A stretch of DNA of 64,000 nt from PALSA-1003 sp963791945 (GCA_963791945.1 CAWBUD010000002.1:3782001-3846000), one strand, 5' to 3'; shown: positions 35,558-45,068, counted from the stretch's first letter. Notes: generated by a model from the sequence alone, not told the origin. Numbers and translations: made by a program.

Positions 35558-37453
35558 GTGACCGTCGACGTCGTCGTCCCGGTATATCGTGGTTTTGACG
35601 CGGTCAGACGGTGCATCGAAAGCCTGCTGTCGGCTCCCCAGCAGACTCCGTTCGAGCTCATCGTCGTCGACGATGCTTCGCCAGAACCCGACCTTGTCCG
35701 GTGGCTGCACGAACAGCGCGAGCAGAAGCGCGTCACACTGTTGCAGCAGCCCGCGCGCTCAGGGTTCGCCGCTGCGATCAATCGGGCCTTCGCGCTGCAC
35801 CCCGATCGCGATGCGGTCGTTCTGCATGGCGACGCCGAAGTGGCCAACGACTGGCTCGATCGCCTCGTCCGGCATGCGGAAGCCGGGAGCGACGTCGGAA
35901 CCGTGGCCCCGTTCGCGAGCTACGGCGGCGTCGCCGGATATCCGCGCAGCGGAGCCCGCAACGCGCTTCCGGAGGGCTATAGCCTCGCATCGCTCGACCG
36001 TCTCTTTCGCCGGGCGAATGGCGGCGCATCGATCTCGGTGCCCGTCGCGCGCGGTCCGTGCATCTATCTGCGCAGGCAGTGCATCGCGGCCGCCGGCGCG
36101 TTCGACGGCGTACCTCTGGGAAGCGATTACGGCGCGGAGCGGGACTTCGCGCTGCGCGCATCCGAAGCGGGCTTCCGGCACGTGCTCGCCGCGGACGTGT
36201 ACGTCGCTCACGGCGGCGCGCAGTCTTTCGGCGAAGCGCAGGCGCTCGACCTCGCGGCACGATCCGAAAGCGCGCTGGACAAGCTCTTTCCTAAGTATCG
36301 TGCGCTCCGCGGCGAGTTCGCGAAGAATGATCCGGCGCGGCCTTATCAGAGGCGAGTCGATCTGCTTCGCCTGGCCGAATCACCGAAGCACCTGCTGCTC
36401 TTCATCGCGCATGCGTGGGGCGGCGGCATCCGCCGGCACCTGAACGACCTTGCGGCGATGGTCGGCGAGCGCTGCAACATCCTCCTGCTGGAGCCGGCCA
36501 GCGCCGAGACGGTGAAGCTTTCCTGGCACGGCGAAGCGTTTACGGCCTACTTTTCGCTGCCTGGCGACTTGGCGGAGCTGGCGTCCCTGCTGCGCTCGGC
36601 GGGCGTCGCGCGGATGCACTTCCACCATGTCCACGGCCTGCCGCGAGCGGTGCTCGATCTGCCCGCTGCGGTCGGCGTACCCTACGACTGCACGCTCCAC
36701 GACTACTACGCGATCTGTCCGCAATACCACCTCGTGACGGAGGACGGCCGCTATTGCGGTGAGCCGGACGCCGCGGGATGCGCCGCATGCCTTGCGCGCC
36801 GCCCGCATCGCTGGGGCCTGGACATCGCCGCATGGCGAAGCGGCTTCGGGCGGCTGCTGCGCGATGCCGACCGGGTCATCGCGCCTTCGCGTGACGTGGC
36901 GCGGCGGATGGCGCGGTATTTCCCGGAGCTGGAGGTGACCGTGCTTCCGCATCCGGAAACACCTCCTGCGGCGTCGTCGCGCATCACGAGAGTTGTCACC
37001 CTCGGCAATCTCTCGCCGGAGAAGGGGCTGCATACGGTAGCGGCCTGCGCACAGGAAGCGGCGGCGCGCAATCTGCCTCTCGCATTCCGCGTGCTCGGCT
37101 CCACGGCGGAGCCCTTGCCCCAGCGGCCGCAGGCGCCCTTGTCGATCCACGGCCAGTACCCGGAAGGCGGCTTGACCATGCTGCTCGCCGAAGAGCGACC
37201 GGACGTCATCTGGTTCCCTGTTCAGGTCCCTGAAACGTATTCATACACGCTGTCCGTCGCCATCGCTGCCGGCATCCCGATCGTCGCTGCGGCGCTGGGC
37301 GCGTTGCCCGAACGACTGGCCAATCATCCTTGCGCGCTTCTCGTGCCGTGGGACGCCCAGCCCGAAGTGTGGAACGACGCGCTGCTTCGCGCGGGCCAGG
37401 GCGGGCGCGTCGAACCCCCGCGGCCGGTCCATTCGAAAGCGACCGTGTCGTGA
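35558..37453 (+). CDS. Two-domain glycosyltransferase (GT2 + GT4)
   Basis: A 631-residue cytoplasmic protein. Residues 1-250 form a family 2 transferase: VDVVVPVYRGFDAVRRCIES, LIVVDDASPEPDL, a HGDAEV motif in place of the usual DxD, and the acceptor part YGAERDFALRASEAG. Residues 270-620 form a GT4-like domain (LLFIAHAWGGGIRRHLNDLA, TLHDYYAICPQYHLV, VTLGNLSPEKGLHTVA, PETYSYTLSVAIAAGIPIV). GTG 35558 has GGAG upstream. The next gene overlaps by 4 bases. Expected role: adding sugars to a surface polysaccharide or glycan. Confidence 0.88.
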   Translation: MTVDVVVPVYRGFDAVRRCIESLLSAPQQTPFELIVVDDASPEPDLVRWLHEQREQKRVTLLQQPARSGFAAAINRAFALHPDRDAVVLHGDAEVANDWLDRLVRHAEAGSDVGTVAPFASYGGVAGYPRSGARNALPEGYSLASLDRLFRRANGGASISVPVARGPCIYLRRQCIAAAGAFDGVPLGSDYGAERDFALRASEAGFRHVLAADVYVAHGGAQSFGEAQALDLAARSESALDKLFPKYRALRGEFAKNDPARPYQRRVDLLRLAESPKHLLLFIAHAWGGGIRRHLNDLAAMVGERCNILLLEPASAETVKLSWHGEAFTAYFSLPGDLAELASLLRSAGVARMHFHHVHGLPRAVLDLPAAVGVPYDCTLHDYYAICPQYHLVTEDGRYCGEPDAAGCAACLARRPHRWGLDIAAWRSGFGRLLRDADRVIAPSRDVARRMARYFPELEVTVLPHPETPPAASSRITRVVTLGNLSPEKGLHTVAACAQEAAARNLPLAFRVLGSTAEPLPQRPQAPLSIHGQYPEGGLTMLLAEERPDVIWFPVQVPETYSYTLSVAIAAGIPIVAAALGALPERLANHPCALLVPWDAQPEVWNDALLRAGQGGRVEPPRPVHSKATVS

Positions 37454-40035
37454 CCGAAGTGGAGATCTACCGCGAGCGCTATCTTGCGCCATTGGGGGGC
37501 AGGAGCCCGACGCGCGGGCCGGTCGCTTCTCCTCCGGTGATCGAGGCTAGGCATTGCTATCTGCCCGAAGGGCAGAGCCGGTCCGTCGAGCTGTCGCTCG
37601 CGCAGCTCTATACCGCGGGCGTGGAATGCGGCCACGACGAAGCGCGCGCGGAGCTCAAGCGCCGCATCGCCGCCACGGATGAAGAGCTCGAGCAAACGCG
37701 CGCCATCCGCAATAGCGCACGAGGCGATCGCGAGGAGATCGCGGCGCAGCTTCTCGCGGCGCAGCGCGAACAACGCGTCACCCAAATGCGCCTCGGACAG
37801 CTCGAGACCGCGCTGGCGGCGGCTCGGGCGCGTGTCGACGCGCTGGAATCGAGCACGACCTGGCGAGCGACCGAGCCCGTCCGCAACGCCGCTCATCGAG
37901 CGAAGATCGCGGTGGCGCGGCTGCGCGGGCTGTCTGCGGCCATGCGCCAGTCGCCCCGCTACTTTTCGCTGGCCGCTACGATATTGCGCAACGAGGGTCC
38001 GCAGGCGCTCGCTCGCCGCGTCTGGCGCCGCCTCGCCCGAAGGAATCGGTTCAGGCCGGCGGGCGCGAAAGTGTTCGCGCTCGAGAAGGAGATTCTCCCG
38101 CTCGCTTTTGCGGAGAGCGCCGATCCCCGGGCCTCGATCATCGTTCCGATGTATGGCAAGCCGCTGCTCACCTATACATGTTTGAAGAGCATCCATGCGG
38201 CGACGGCGCCCGGCGCGTATGAGGTCATTGTGGTCGACGATGCATCGCCGGAGATCGCCGCGACGGCGCTCGGGGCGATCACCGGCGTGCGCTTCGTCCG
38301 CAACGAGACCAATGTCGGCTTCGTCCATAGCTGCAATCGGGCAGCCGCGCTCGCCCGCGCTCGGACTCTGGTATTCCTCAATAACGATACGATCGTCACA
38401 CCCGGCTGGCTGGACGCGTTGACAGGAGTTCTGCGCGATCATCCCGAAGCGGGGCTGGTCGGGGCGAAGCTCGTCTATCCCGACGGAAGGCTGCAGGAAG
38501 CCGGTGGCGTCGTATGGCGCGACGGTTCGGCCTGGAACTACGGCCGCCACGATGATCCGGACAAGCCGGAATACAACTACCTTCGCGAAGCGGACTATTG
38601 TTCCGGCGCATGCATAGCTGTCGATCGCGCGCTGTTCGAAACGATCGGCGGCTTCGATGTGCGCTTCGCGCCCGCCTATGGCGAAGACTCGGATCTCGCC
38701 TTCGCCGTGCGGCAGGCCGGTCGCAAGGTGTTCTATCAGCCGCTCGCCATCGTCGCGCACTTCGAGGGCGTCACCTCGGGCACCGACCTCGGGAGTGGCA
38801 CCAAGCGCTATCAGGCGGCCCATCAGAGCGTGTTCCTGGACAAGTGGGCCGACGCGCTGGCCCGGCATCGACCGAATGGTCTCGCGCCGGAACTCGAACG
38901 CGACCGCTGGGCGAGGCGTCGCATCCTGGCGATCGATGCGTGCATGCTGACGCCGGACCAGGATTCCGGATCGCAACGTACGCAGCGCGTGCTGTCGCTG
39001 CTGGTGAAGCTCGGCTGCAAAGTGACTTTCATCGCGGATAACCTCGAGTATCGGCAGCCGTATGTCACCGCGTTGCAACAGGCCGGCATCGAAGTCCAGT
39101 TCCATCCCTATGCCCGCTCGATCGCCGATTTCCTCGGCCGGCACGGCAGCGAGTTCGACGTCGTCCTGATCGCGCGGCACTACATTGCGGCCAAGCACAT
39201 CGATGCCGTGCGGGCGCTCGTGCCGAACGCGCTGGTCGTATTCGACACGCACGACCTTCATTTCCTGCGCGAGGAGCGGCTCGCGGCGCTCGAGGGAAGC
39301 CGGGCGGCCGAGGCGAGCGCCGCGAGCTCGCGAGAGGCCGAGCTCGCGCTGATCCGCAAGGTCGACGTGACGCTGGTCGTGAGCCCTGTGGAGAAGAACC
39401 TTCTCGGCGAGCTCGCGCCGGAATCGAATGTCATGGTCTTGTCCAACATCCACGAAATTCACCCGCCGGGCAAAGCGTTCGCGGAACGCCAGGGGATCAT
39501 CTTCATCGGCGGATTCCGTCATCCGCCGAATACCGACGGCGTTCTCTGGTACGCGCAGGAGATCCTGCCTCGTGTGCGGGAGAGGCTGCCGGGCGTCAAG
39601 ACCTACATCGTCGGGAGCGAGGTGCCGGCGAGCATCAGGAAGCTCGCTTTCGACGATTTCATCGTCACGGGCTACGTCGAGGACATCGCACCCTATTTCA
39701 CCGGCTGCCGCGTCTCGATCTCGCCCTTGCGCTACGGCGCGGGCGTCAAGGGCAAGATCAACCTCGCGATGAGCTATGGCGTGCCGGTCGTCGCGACGCC
39801 GTCGTCGATCGAAGGCATGTATCTGACGCCCGGCGTCGACGTCATGGTCGGCGCCGATCCGGAAGCGTTCGCCGACGCCGTCGTCCGCGTATACAACGAC
39901 GAGCGGCTGTGGAGCGCACTGGCGGAGGGCGGACGCGAGAACATTCGCGCCCACTTTTCGCAGGAGGTCGCGCTGGGCGCGATCACCCGGCTGCTCGCTC
40001 TGCGAGGAAGCGCGGCGCCCGGCTGGATAGGCTAG
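37450..40035 (+). CDS. Large two-domain glycosyltransferase (coiled coil + GT2 + GT4)
   Basis: An 861-residue protein from GTG 37450, which overlaps the previous stop (GTGA); an earlier in-frame ATG would read through the previous gene in another frame. Residues about 55-165 form a coiled coil. A GT2 domain follows (ASIIVPMYGKPLLTYTC, VIVVDDASPE, VFLNNDTIVTPGW, AYGEDSDLAFAVRQAGRKV). The C-terminal half is a GT4 domain (ACMLTPDQDSGSQR, IFIGGFRHPPNTDGVLWYA, ISPLRYGAGVKGKINLAMSY). Such proteins build surface glycans. Convergent with the next methyltransferase, sharing 4 bases. Confidence 0.88.
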   Translation: MTEVEIYRERYLAPLGGRSPTRGPVASPPVIEARHCYLPEGQSRSVELSLAQLYTAGVECGHDEARAELKRRIAATDEELEQTRAIRNSARGDREEIAAQLLAAQREQRVTQMRLGQLETALAAARARVDALESSTTWRATEPVRNAAHRAKIAVARLRGLSAAMRQSPRYFSLAATILRNEGPQALARRVWRRLARRNRFRPAGAKVFALEKEILPLAFAESADPRASIIVPMYGKPLLTYTCLKSIHAATAPGAYEVIVVDDASPEIAATALGAITGVRFVRNETNVGFVHSCNRAAALARARTLVFLNNDTIVTPGWLDALTGVLRDHPEAGLVGAKLVYPDGRLQEAGGVVWRDGSAWNYGRHDDPDKPEYNYLREADYCSGACIAVDRALFETIGGFDVRFAPAYGEDSDLAFAVRQAGRKVFYQPLAIVAHFEGVTSGTDLGSGTKRYQAAHQSVFLDKWADALARHRPNGLAPELERDRWARRRILAIDACMLTPDQDSGSQRTQRVLSLLVKLGCKVTFIADNLEYRQPYVTALQQAGIEVQFHPYARSIADFLGRHGSEFDVVLIARHYIAAKHIDAVRALVPNALVVFDTHDLHFLREERLAALEGSRAAEASAASSREAELALIRKVDVTLVVSPVEKNLLGELAPESNVMVLSNIHEIHPPGKAFAERQGIIFIGGFRHPPNTDGVLWYAQEILPRVRERLPGVKTYIVGSEVPASIRKLAFDDFIVTGYVEDIAPYFTGCRVSISPLRYGAGVKGKINLAMSYGVPVVATPSSIEGMYLTPGVDVMVGADPEAFADAVVRVYNDERLWSALAEGGRENIRAHFSQEVALGAITRLLALRGSAAPGWIG

Positions 40036-40811
40036 TCAGCCGGCCCGGCCTGCGCGAGCACGCCTCTGGGACGGAAGACGAGGTGCGGATAAACCTGCTC
40101 GGGAAGCAGCGCTCGCTCGCGCAGGAACTCCTCGGCCATGGCGTCGAACGCTCCGATACAGGAGCTGAACATCGGATCGTCGAACACCACGTAGCCGCCG
40201 CGTTCGCAGTGCGGCTCGCAGGTCGAAAGCAGATACTTGATCGGCTCGTAGATATCGCAATCGATGTGGATGAGGGCCATCGACGGTTTCGCTTGCAGGA
40301 TCGAAGGGAGCGCGCGCTCGAACAGACCGGCGACCGGCACGAGCTGGCCCTCCAGACCTTCGGAGCGGATGAACTCGCGAAACCCGCGAAGGTCGGCGTC
40401 TCCGAAGTCGCCGGCGCTGTGCAGGTCGCGCGCCTGATTGGTCTTAGGCAGCCCCTCGAACGTGTCGCAGGCGTAGACCTTGGTGCGCCTCCCCAGCGCC
40501 CTCACGACGTAGGCGATGAACGCGGCGGAGCCCCCACGGTAGCTGCCGAACTCGAAGATATCGCCGTGCAGACCCGACCAGCCGTACTTGAGGATGAGGA
40601 AGATGTTGGCGAGCTTGTGCCGAGTGACGAGCGTCCCCCGCCGCTTGGCGTAGTCCAGGGCTCCGCGAAAGACGGAATCCTTGTCGACGTGGTCATCGTA
40701 CATCCCGCCGAACTCCAGGCCCCAGCCCCGCAGATAGCCCGCGCCGATGTCGCGCCCGTGGTCGACGCGGATCGGATAATTGCGCGGATCGAACACCCGC
40801 TCGATATTCAC
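40032..40811 (-). CDS. TylF/MycF-like O-methyltransferase
   Basis: A 259-residue SAM enzyme from GTG 40811; the frame is open further up but the earlier part is arginine-rich and overlaps the preceding gene. Motifs: GDIFEFGSYRGGSAAFIAYV (SAM loop), VYACDTFEGLPKT, ALIHIDCDIYEPIKYLL (metal-binding aspartates) and GGYVVFDDPMF. TylF/MycF enzymes methylate sugar hydroxyls of macrolides; relatives in glycan clusters methylate surface sugars. That fits the neighbouring glycosyltransferases. Confidence 0.82.
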   Translation of the reverse strand: MNIERVFDPRNYPIRVDHGRDIGAGYLRGWGLEFGGMYDDHVDKDSVFRGALDYAKRRGTLVTRHKLANIFLILKYGWSGLHGDIFEFGSYRGGSAAFIAYVVRALGRRTKVYACDTFEGLPKTNQARDLHSAGDFGDADLRGFREFIRSEGLEGQLVPVAGLFERALPSILQAKPSMALIHIDCDIYEPIKYLLSTCEPHCERGGYVVFDDPMFSSCIGAFDAMAEEFLRERALLPEQVYPHLVFRPRGVLAQAGPAD

Positions 40812-40866
40812 GCCGCGGATTCCCGGTGCGGCAGATATCGAGCAAACTCGATCTCGCCCATCCGCC

Positions 40867-41727
40867 TCATCGGTCGAGCGTGGGATAGGCGACCATCGGA
40901 ATCGACCAGGGCTCCGGCCATACGATGCCGGACGCCCATTGCGGCTCCTCGGCGATGCGCACGCCCGCAAAGCCGGCATCCGCGAATTCGCGGATCAGGC
41001 CGCTGCGGGAGAAAAGCCGCATCTCGAGGGTCGATCCCGGACCGCCATGAAAAACCGGATCGGCAAAGACCTGGGTCGCGCCATCGGCCGTCCTGTTCTC
41101 CAGGCGCCAGCCGTCCGCGGCCTCGACGACGCGATAGTCGTACAGCTCCGGGTAGTGTTCGCGGGTTTCGGGATCGAGCGTGTAGGGAACGGAGAAGATG
41201 AGCACGCCGTGAGGTTTGAGCAGGCGGCGCGCATTGACGAAAGCGCGGGACACCGGTGGCGCGACGTGCTCGAACACGTCGCTGGCGATGATGAAGTCGA
41301 AGCACGCGGAGAGCGAGGCCGGTGCGGCCGCAATGTCGAGTCTCGGCTCGGTATGGAAGAACGTGTTCGTGTAGCCCAGCTTCTCCGCCAGCCGCGAGGC
41401 GTAGTTCTGCGAGTCAGACAGCCCGATTCCGATGAGGTCCCGCCGCAGCGGCAGCTCGGGGATGGCGATGCTGCGACCGAACAACTCCGTGGTCAGCAGA
41501 TGCACGATCGTGCGCGTACGCACCGTGGATCCGCAACGACGGCAGGACGGAATTTCGCGTTGCAGCGCATGCACGGGCGCGGCGCAGGCGGCGCCGCAGA
41601 CGTTGCAGCGGAAGTCTGCCTTTTCGCCAGGGACGACGTCCGGGCGCCGGTGCCCCAGGTGGGCGAACTTCTGCAGAGCGCCCGAAAGCCGCGCCGAAAG
41701 CCGCGAGCTCGGAATGCCGGCAGTCAT
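40867..41727 (-). CDS. Zinc-ribbon SAM methyltransferase
   Basis: A 286-residue protein. The N-terminus has a zinc ribbon with two Cys pairs (FRCNVCGAAC and PSCRRCGST, residues about 36-66). A class I methyltransferase domain follows: DLIGIGLSDSQNYAS, FFHTEPRLDI, FDFIIASDVFEHV and RLLKPHGVLIFSVPYTLD. Family proteins with this layout are often in surface-sugar clusters. The next methyltransferase gene starts 56 bases downstream on the same strand, so they form an operon. Substrate unknown. Confidence 0.8.
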   Translation of the reverse strand: MTAGIPSSRLSARLSGALQKFAHLGHRRPDVVPGEKADFRCNVCGAACAAPVHALQREIPSCRRCGSTVRTRTIVHLLTTELFGRSIAIPELPLRRDLIGIGLSDSQNYASRLAEKLGYTNTFFHTEPRLDIAAAPASLSACFDFIIASDVFEHVAPPVSRAFVNARRLLKPHGVLIFSVPYTLDPETREHYPELYDYRVVEAADGWRLENRTADGATQVFADPVFHGGPGSTLEMRLFSRSGLIREFADAGFAGVRIAEEPQWASGIVWPEPWSIPMVAYPTLDR

Positions 41728-41782
41728 GGGCTTGGGACGGCAGGCGCCGCGGCGGGCGGTCCCTGCTCCCGCTGGGTCGGCC

Positions 41783-42538
41783 TCATCGCCCGCGAAACAC
41801 GATGTCCCACACGGGGTGCCCCAGTCCTTGCCCTCGCCGCTCGAACTTGGTCACCGGTCGATACGCGGGTCGCTCGGCGTAGTTCTGGGCGGTGTTCACA
41901 AGGAGCGGCTCGGCGGCGAGCGCAGCGAGAATCGCCGAAGCATAGTCCCGCCAGTCGGTGGCGACGTGAAGCCATCCTCCGGGTTGCAACCGCAGCGCGA
42001 GCTCGTGCACGAACCGCGCCTGCAGCAGGCGGCGCTTGTGGTGCCGCTTCTTGGGCCATGGGTCGGGAAAGAATACGTGGATCGCGGCCAGTGTGTGGTG
42101 CGGAATCATCCGCTCGACGACCTCCACCGCGTCGTGCTGCACGATCCGCACGTTGGTGAGCCCCTGTTCTTCGATCCGCCGGAGCAGGCTTCCCACCCCC
42201 GGTCCATGAACGTCGACCGCGAGGAAATCGCAGTGCGGCATGGCCTGCGCGATGGTTGCCGTGGTCTCGCCCATCCCGAAGCCGATTTCCAGGATACTTG
42301 GCGCGCTGCGCCCGAACGTCGCCTCGAAGTCGATCGGCGCCGAGCTGAAGTCGATGCCGAAGCGAGGCAGCAACCGATCCCTTGCGCGCTGCTGCGCGGG
42401 CGAAAAACGGCCCTGGCGCAGCACGTAACTGCGGATCGGCCGCCGCTGGGCAGAACGTGTCGCGCCTAGCGAAGCTACGCGGGCACGCGCACCTTCCGCG
42501 GTCCTTTCCTCGTCTCGATCCGGGGAAAACGCGCTCAC
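41783..42538 (-). CDS. trmB: tRNA (guanine-N7)-methyltransferase
   Basis: A 251-residue enzyme making m7G46 in tRNA. GTG 42538 overlaps the stop of the upstream gene (GTGA). Motifs: SILEIGFGMGETTATIAQAM, FLAVDVHGPGVGSLLRRIEE, NVRIVQHDAVEVV, HVFFPDPWPKKRHHKRRLLQ (the TrmB signature), HVATDWRDYA and TKFERRGQGLGHPVWDIVF. The first 40 residues are a variable tail, longer than in E. coli TrmB. Confidence 0.96.
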   Translation of the reverse strand: MSAFSPDRDEERTAEGARARVASLGATRSAQRRPIRSYVLRQGRFSPAQQRARDRLLPRFGIDFSSAPIDFEATFGRSAPSILEIGFGMGETTATIAQAMPHCDFLAVDVHGPGVGSLLRRIEEQGLTNVRIVQHDAVEVVERMIPHHTLAAIHVFFPDPWPKKRHHKRRLLQARFVHELALRLQPGGWLHVATDWRDYASAILAALAAEPLLVNTAQNYAERPAYRPVTKFERRGQGLGHPVWDIVFRGR

Positions 42539-43176
42539 GGTATCCGCTTCCACGCCGGGTCGTCGAGGCTTTTTTGCGCGGTGCCGGGGCCTTCCGCTCC
42601 CACGTATTCGAAAATCAACGTGACGGCGTCCTTCCACCGGGCGGCCGCGTCCGTCCATGCCGCGCCGGGCGACCAGGCGAGCTCCTTGCGAACCCCCTCG
42701 CGCGTGACGCGCCACACCGCGATCTCGTTGGTGCAATGCGCTTCGCAGACGTCCGCGGTCACGAGATGCGCTCGATCAGGCGCGAGCTGCGGCTCGGTCG
42801 GCAATTCGGTCCGGCGATTGGTCGTACGTTGCAGCAGTGTGAAGGTCGTGGCGTCACCTACGGTTGTGTACAGCAGCACGGCATTAATGCCGTCGATGTA
42901 ATCCCAGAGACTGTAGGAACGTCCGTTGATCGGGTCCTCGCCGTCCGTAAAGCTTGCGCTTCCCGCCGGATAGAGGGTTACCGTGAGCACCTTGCCTTCG
43001 CGCCGGGCGAGATTGGGGAGACGCTTCAACTGGACCGTTTCGACCAGCCGGCCGCAGTGCTCGGCGTCGTCGGCCTGGGCGCAGATCTCCGAGAGCTCGC
43101 TGTTCGATAGCGGTGCGCCGAGCGCGACCGCGGGGACGCAGCAGGCGGCTGCGACGAGCGCGCGAAAGCGACGCAT
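42535..43176 (-). CDS. Exported hypothetical protein
   Basis: A 213-residue protein with a signal peptide (FRALVAAACCVPAVALGAP) and four cysteines in the mature part (ICAQADDAEHC and DVCEAHCTN) that could form disulfides. No family is recognised. The gene sits between thiG and trmB, starts 6 bases after the thiG stop and overlaps trmB by 4 bases, so it is part of that operon. Confidence 0.75.
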   Translation of the reverse strand: MRRFRALVAAACCVPAVALGAPLSNSELSEICAQADDAEHCGRLVETVQLKRLPNLARREGKVLTVTLYPAGSASFTDGEDPINGRSYSLWDYIDGINAVLLYTTVGDATTFTLLQRTTNRRTELPTEPQLAPDRAHLVTADVCEAHCTNEIAVWRVTREGVRKELAWSPGAAWTDAAARWKDAVTLIFEYVGAEGPGTAQKSLDDPAWKRIP

Positions 43177-43182
43177 GCGACG

Positions 43183-43995
43183 TCAGCCGATCAGACCGGC
43201 GGTCGGCGAGCTCGGACTCGCGGCGTAGAACTTGCGCGGCATGCGCCCTGCGCGGAATGCTTCGCGTCCGGCTTCGACGGCCTTCTTCATCGCGCCTGCC
43301 ATGAGCACGGGATCCTGGGCCAGCGCGATGGCGGTATTCATCAGCACCCCCGCGCAACCCAGCTCCATCGCGATGGCCGCATCCGAGGCCGTACCCACGC
43401 CCGCGTCGACGAGCACCGGAACCTTGGCCTGCTCGATGATGAGCCTCAGGTTCCAGGGATTGAGGATGCCCATCCCCGAGCCGATGAGCGAGGCGAGTGG
43501 CATCACCGCGACGCAGCCGAGCGCTTCCAGTTCGCGCGCGACGATGGGATCGTCCGAGGTATAGACCATGACCTCGAAGCCGTCCCTGATCAGGATCTCC
43601 GCGGCGTGGATCGTTTCCCGAACGTTGGGGAAGAGCGTGTGCGGGTCGCCGAGCACCTCGAGCTTCACGAGCGTCTGGCCGTCGAGAAGCTCGCGCGCGA
43701 GCTTGAGCGTGCGGATCGCGTCTTCCGCGGTGTAGCACCCGGCGGTATTGGGCAGGAGCGTGAACTCGCTCGCCGGCAGGTGGTCCAGCAGCGAAGGCTC
43801 GTCGGGGTTCTGGCCGATGTTCGTGCGGCGGATGGCCACGGTGACGATCTCGGCGCCCGAGGCGTCGATGGCGGTGCGCGTCTCGCGGAAGTCGCGGTAC
43901 TTCCCGGTTCCGACGAGGAGCCGCGACCGGTAAGCCCGTCCCGCGATCACGAGCGGGTCCGCATGAGCCAGGATGGCGTCTTTGGGTGCGTTCAT
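43183..43995 (-). CDS. thiG: Thiazole synthase
   Basis: A 270-residue TIM-barrel enzyme that builds the thiazole ring of thiamine from deoxyxylulose phosphate, an imine donor and ThiS thiocarboxylate. Motifs: SRLLVGTGKYRDF, TVAIRRTN, TLLPNTAGCYTAEDA, LVKLEVLGDPHTLFP (K111 forms the imine), VMPLASLIGSGMGI and VLVDAGVGTASDAAIAMELG. Co-directional with thiS just upstream (12 bases). Confidence 0.97.
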   Translation of the reverse strand: MNAPKDAILAHADPLVIAGRAYRSRLLVGTGKYRDFRETRTAIDASGAEIVTVAIRRTNIGQNPDEPSLLDHLPASEFTLLPNTAGCYTAEDAIRTLKLARELLDGQTLVKLEVLGDPHTLFPNVRETIHAAEILIRDGFEVMVYTSDDPIVARELEALGCVAVMPLASLIGSGMGILNPWNLRLIIEQAKVPVLVDAGVGTASDAAIAMELGCAGVLMNTAIALAQDPVLMAGAMKKAVEAGREAFRAGRMPRKFYAASPSSPTAGLIG

Positions 43996-44007
43996 AGGAC
44001 GTTCGAG

Positions 44008-44211
44008 TCAGCCGCCGCCGACGGCTCGGACGACTTCGATGCGGTCGCCCGGGGCGAGGGGAGTGTCGCGGTGGCGACTCCTCGGCACGATCTCTCCGTT
44101 GCGCTCGACCGCTATCCGTTTGTCCTCGAGCGCCAGGTCGCGGATCAAGTCGGCGACGGTTGCCCCGTCCCCGCAGGTGCGCGCGGAGCCGTTGACGACG
44201 ATGGAGAGCAC
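44008..44211 (-). CDS. thiS: Sulfur carrier protein ThiS
   Basis: A 67-residue ubiquitin-fold protein ending in Gly-Gly (VVRAVGGG), the site of the thiocarboxylate that donates sulfur to thiazole synthase. Core IVVNGSARTCGDGATVADLI and GDRIEVVRAV match ThiS. First gene of the thiS-thiG block on the minus strand. Confidence 0.94.
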   Translation of the reverse strand: MLSIVVNGSARTCGDGATVADLIRDLALEDKRIAVERNGEIVPRSRHRDTPLAPGDRIEVVRAVGGG

Positions 44212-44292
44212 GGCGACTCGACCGGGCAGCAGGTACCAGCGCTCATTCTAGCACGCTCCCGACGGCGAACATCCGGTAGCAGCAACGCCTCG

Positions 44293-44472
44293 TTATTGCC
44301 GGTAACGGCGCATCGCGCCGTGCATGAAGCGCACCTGCTGGAGGAAACGCTTGCACGCTTCGCACCACAGGAGATGCAGCCGGATGCGCAGATACAGCGG
44401 CAGGGAAACGTCCCCGTCCTGCATTCGGGAGATCGCCCGGCTCACCTCCTTGCACGAAATCAGTCGGCCCAA
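44293..44472 (-). CDS. Zinc-finger anti-sigma factor
   Basis: A 59-residue protein of the zf-HC2 type from a probable TTG at 44472, 20 bases after the sigma-factor stop. The zinc motif C-x(n)-HxxxCxxC is seen (ISCKEV ... RLHLLWCEACKRFLQQ). Proteins of this size bind the paired ECF sigma factor and release it on a signal. The exact start is uncertain; an in-frame codon would extend it into the sigma gene. Confidence 0.7.
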   Translation of the reverse strand: MGRLISCKEVSRAISRMQDGDVSLPLYLRIRLHLLWCEACKRFLQQVRFMHGAMRRYRQ

Positions 44473-44492
44473 TTTGCGCGGTATCGCTGGGG

Positions 44493-45068
44493 TCAGGATC
44501 GGCCGCCGCCCGCAGCGAACCAGTTCTGCTCCAGGCACTGGCGGAGCGCCATCCTGGCCCGATACAGGATGACCCACAGGTTGGTCGAGGTGATTGCCAG
44601 CTCCTTACAGATCTCCGTGCTGTCGAGCTCCATCACCTCGCGCATCATGAACACCCGAGCGGTGTTCGGAGGCAGCTTTTCCAGACAGAGCTGCAGGATG
44701 TCCATGAACTGTACCCGCGACAGCGACGACTCGGGATCGCCCCAGTCGGCCGGCGGATTTTCCCAGTGCCCGCTCTCGTCGAACAGCGCATCCATGTCCT
44801 CGACCTGGGTCTCCTCGTCGAGGGGCGCGAGCGCGGGCTCCCTCGTCTTGCGACGTATCGCGTCGATGATCTTGTGCTTCAGGATCCCCGTGAGCCAGGT
44901 CTTGAGGCTGGAGCGACCCGAAAACCCCTGCGCACCGGCGAGCGCTGCGACCAGCGTGTCCTGGACGACATCCTCGGCGAGATCGTTGTCGCGCAATTGC
45001 AGTACGGCGACGCGCAGCAGATAGCTGCGATGGCTGTTGCAGCGCGACGCGAAGTCGGAGTCGGTCAT
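44493..45068 (-). CDS. ECF sigma factor
   Basis: A 191-residue RNA polymerase sigma factor (start taken at ATG 45068; an upstream GTG at 45113 would add 15 residues). Region 2 is SYLLRVAVLQLRDNDLAEDV followed by VQDTLVAAL and SLKTWLTGILKHKIIDAIRR. Region 4 is CLEKLPPNTARVFMMREVME followed by ICKELAITSTNLWVILYRAR. An acidic linker separates them. Paired with the small zinc anti-sigma factor downstream, so it should be under its control. Confidence 0.92.
   Translation of the reverse strand: MTDSDFASRCNSHRSYLLRVAVLQLRDNDLAEDVVQDTLVAALAGAQGFSGRSSLKTWLTGILKHKIIDAIRRKTREPALAPLDEETQVEDMDALFDESGHWENPPADWGDPESSLSRVQFMDILQLCLEKLPPNTARVFMMREVMELDSTEICKELAITSTNLWVILYRARMALRQCLEQNWFAAGGGRS

Noticed and set aside
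37324..39954. An 876-codon open frame on the minus strand
   Set aside because: It lies wholly opposite a clear glycosyltransferase with conserved motifs. Long mirror frames are normal in high-GC DNA, and this one is rich in Arg and Asp without domains.
40780..45024. Long plus-strand frames of 459 and 472 codons
   Set aside because: Opposite the methyltransferase, trmB, thiG and sigma genes, all recognisable on the minus strand.
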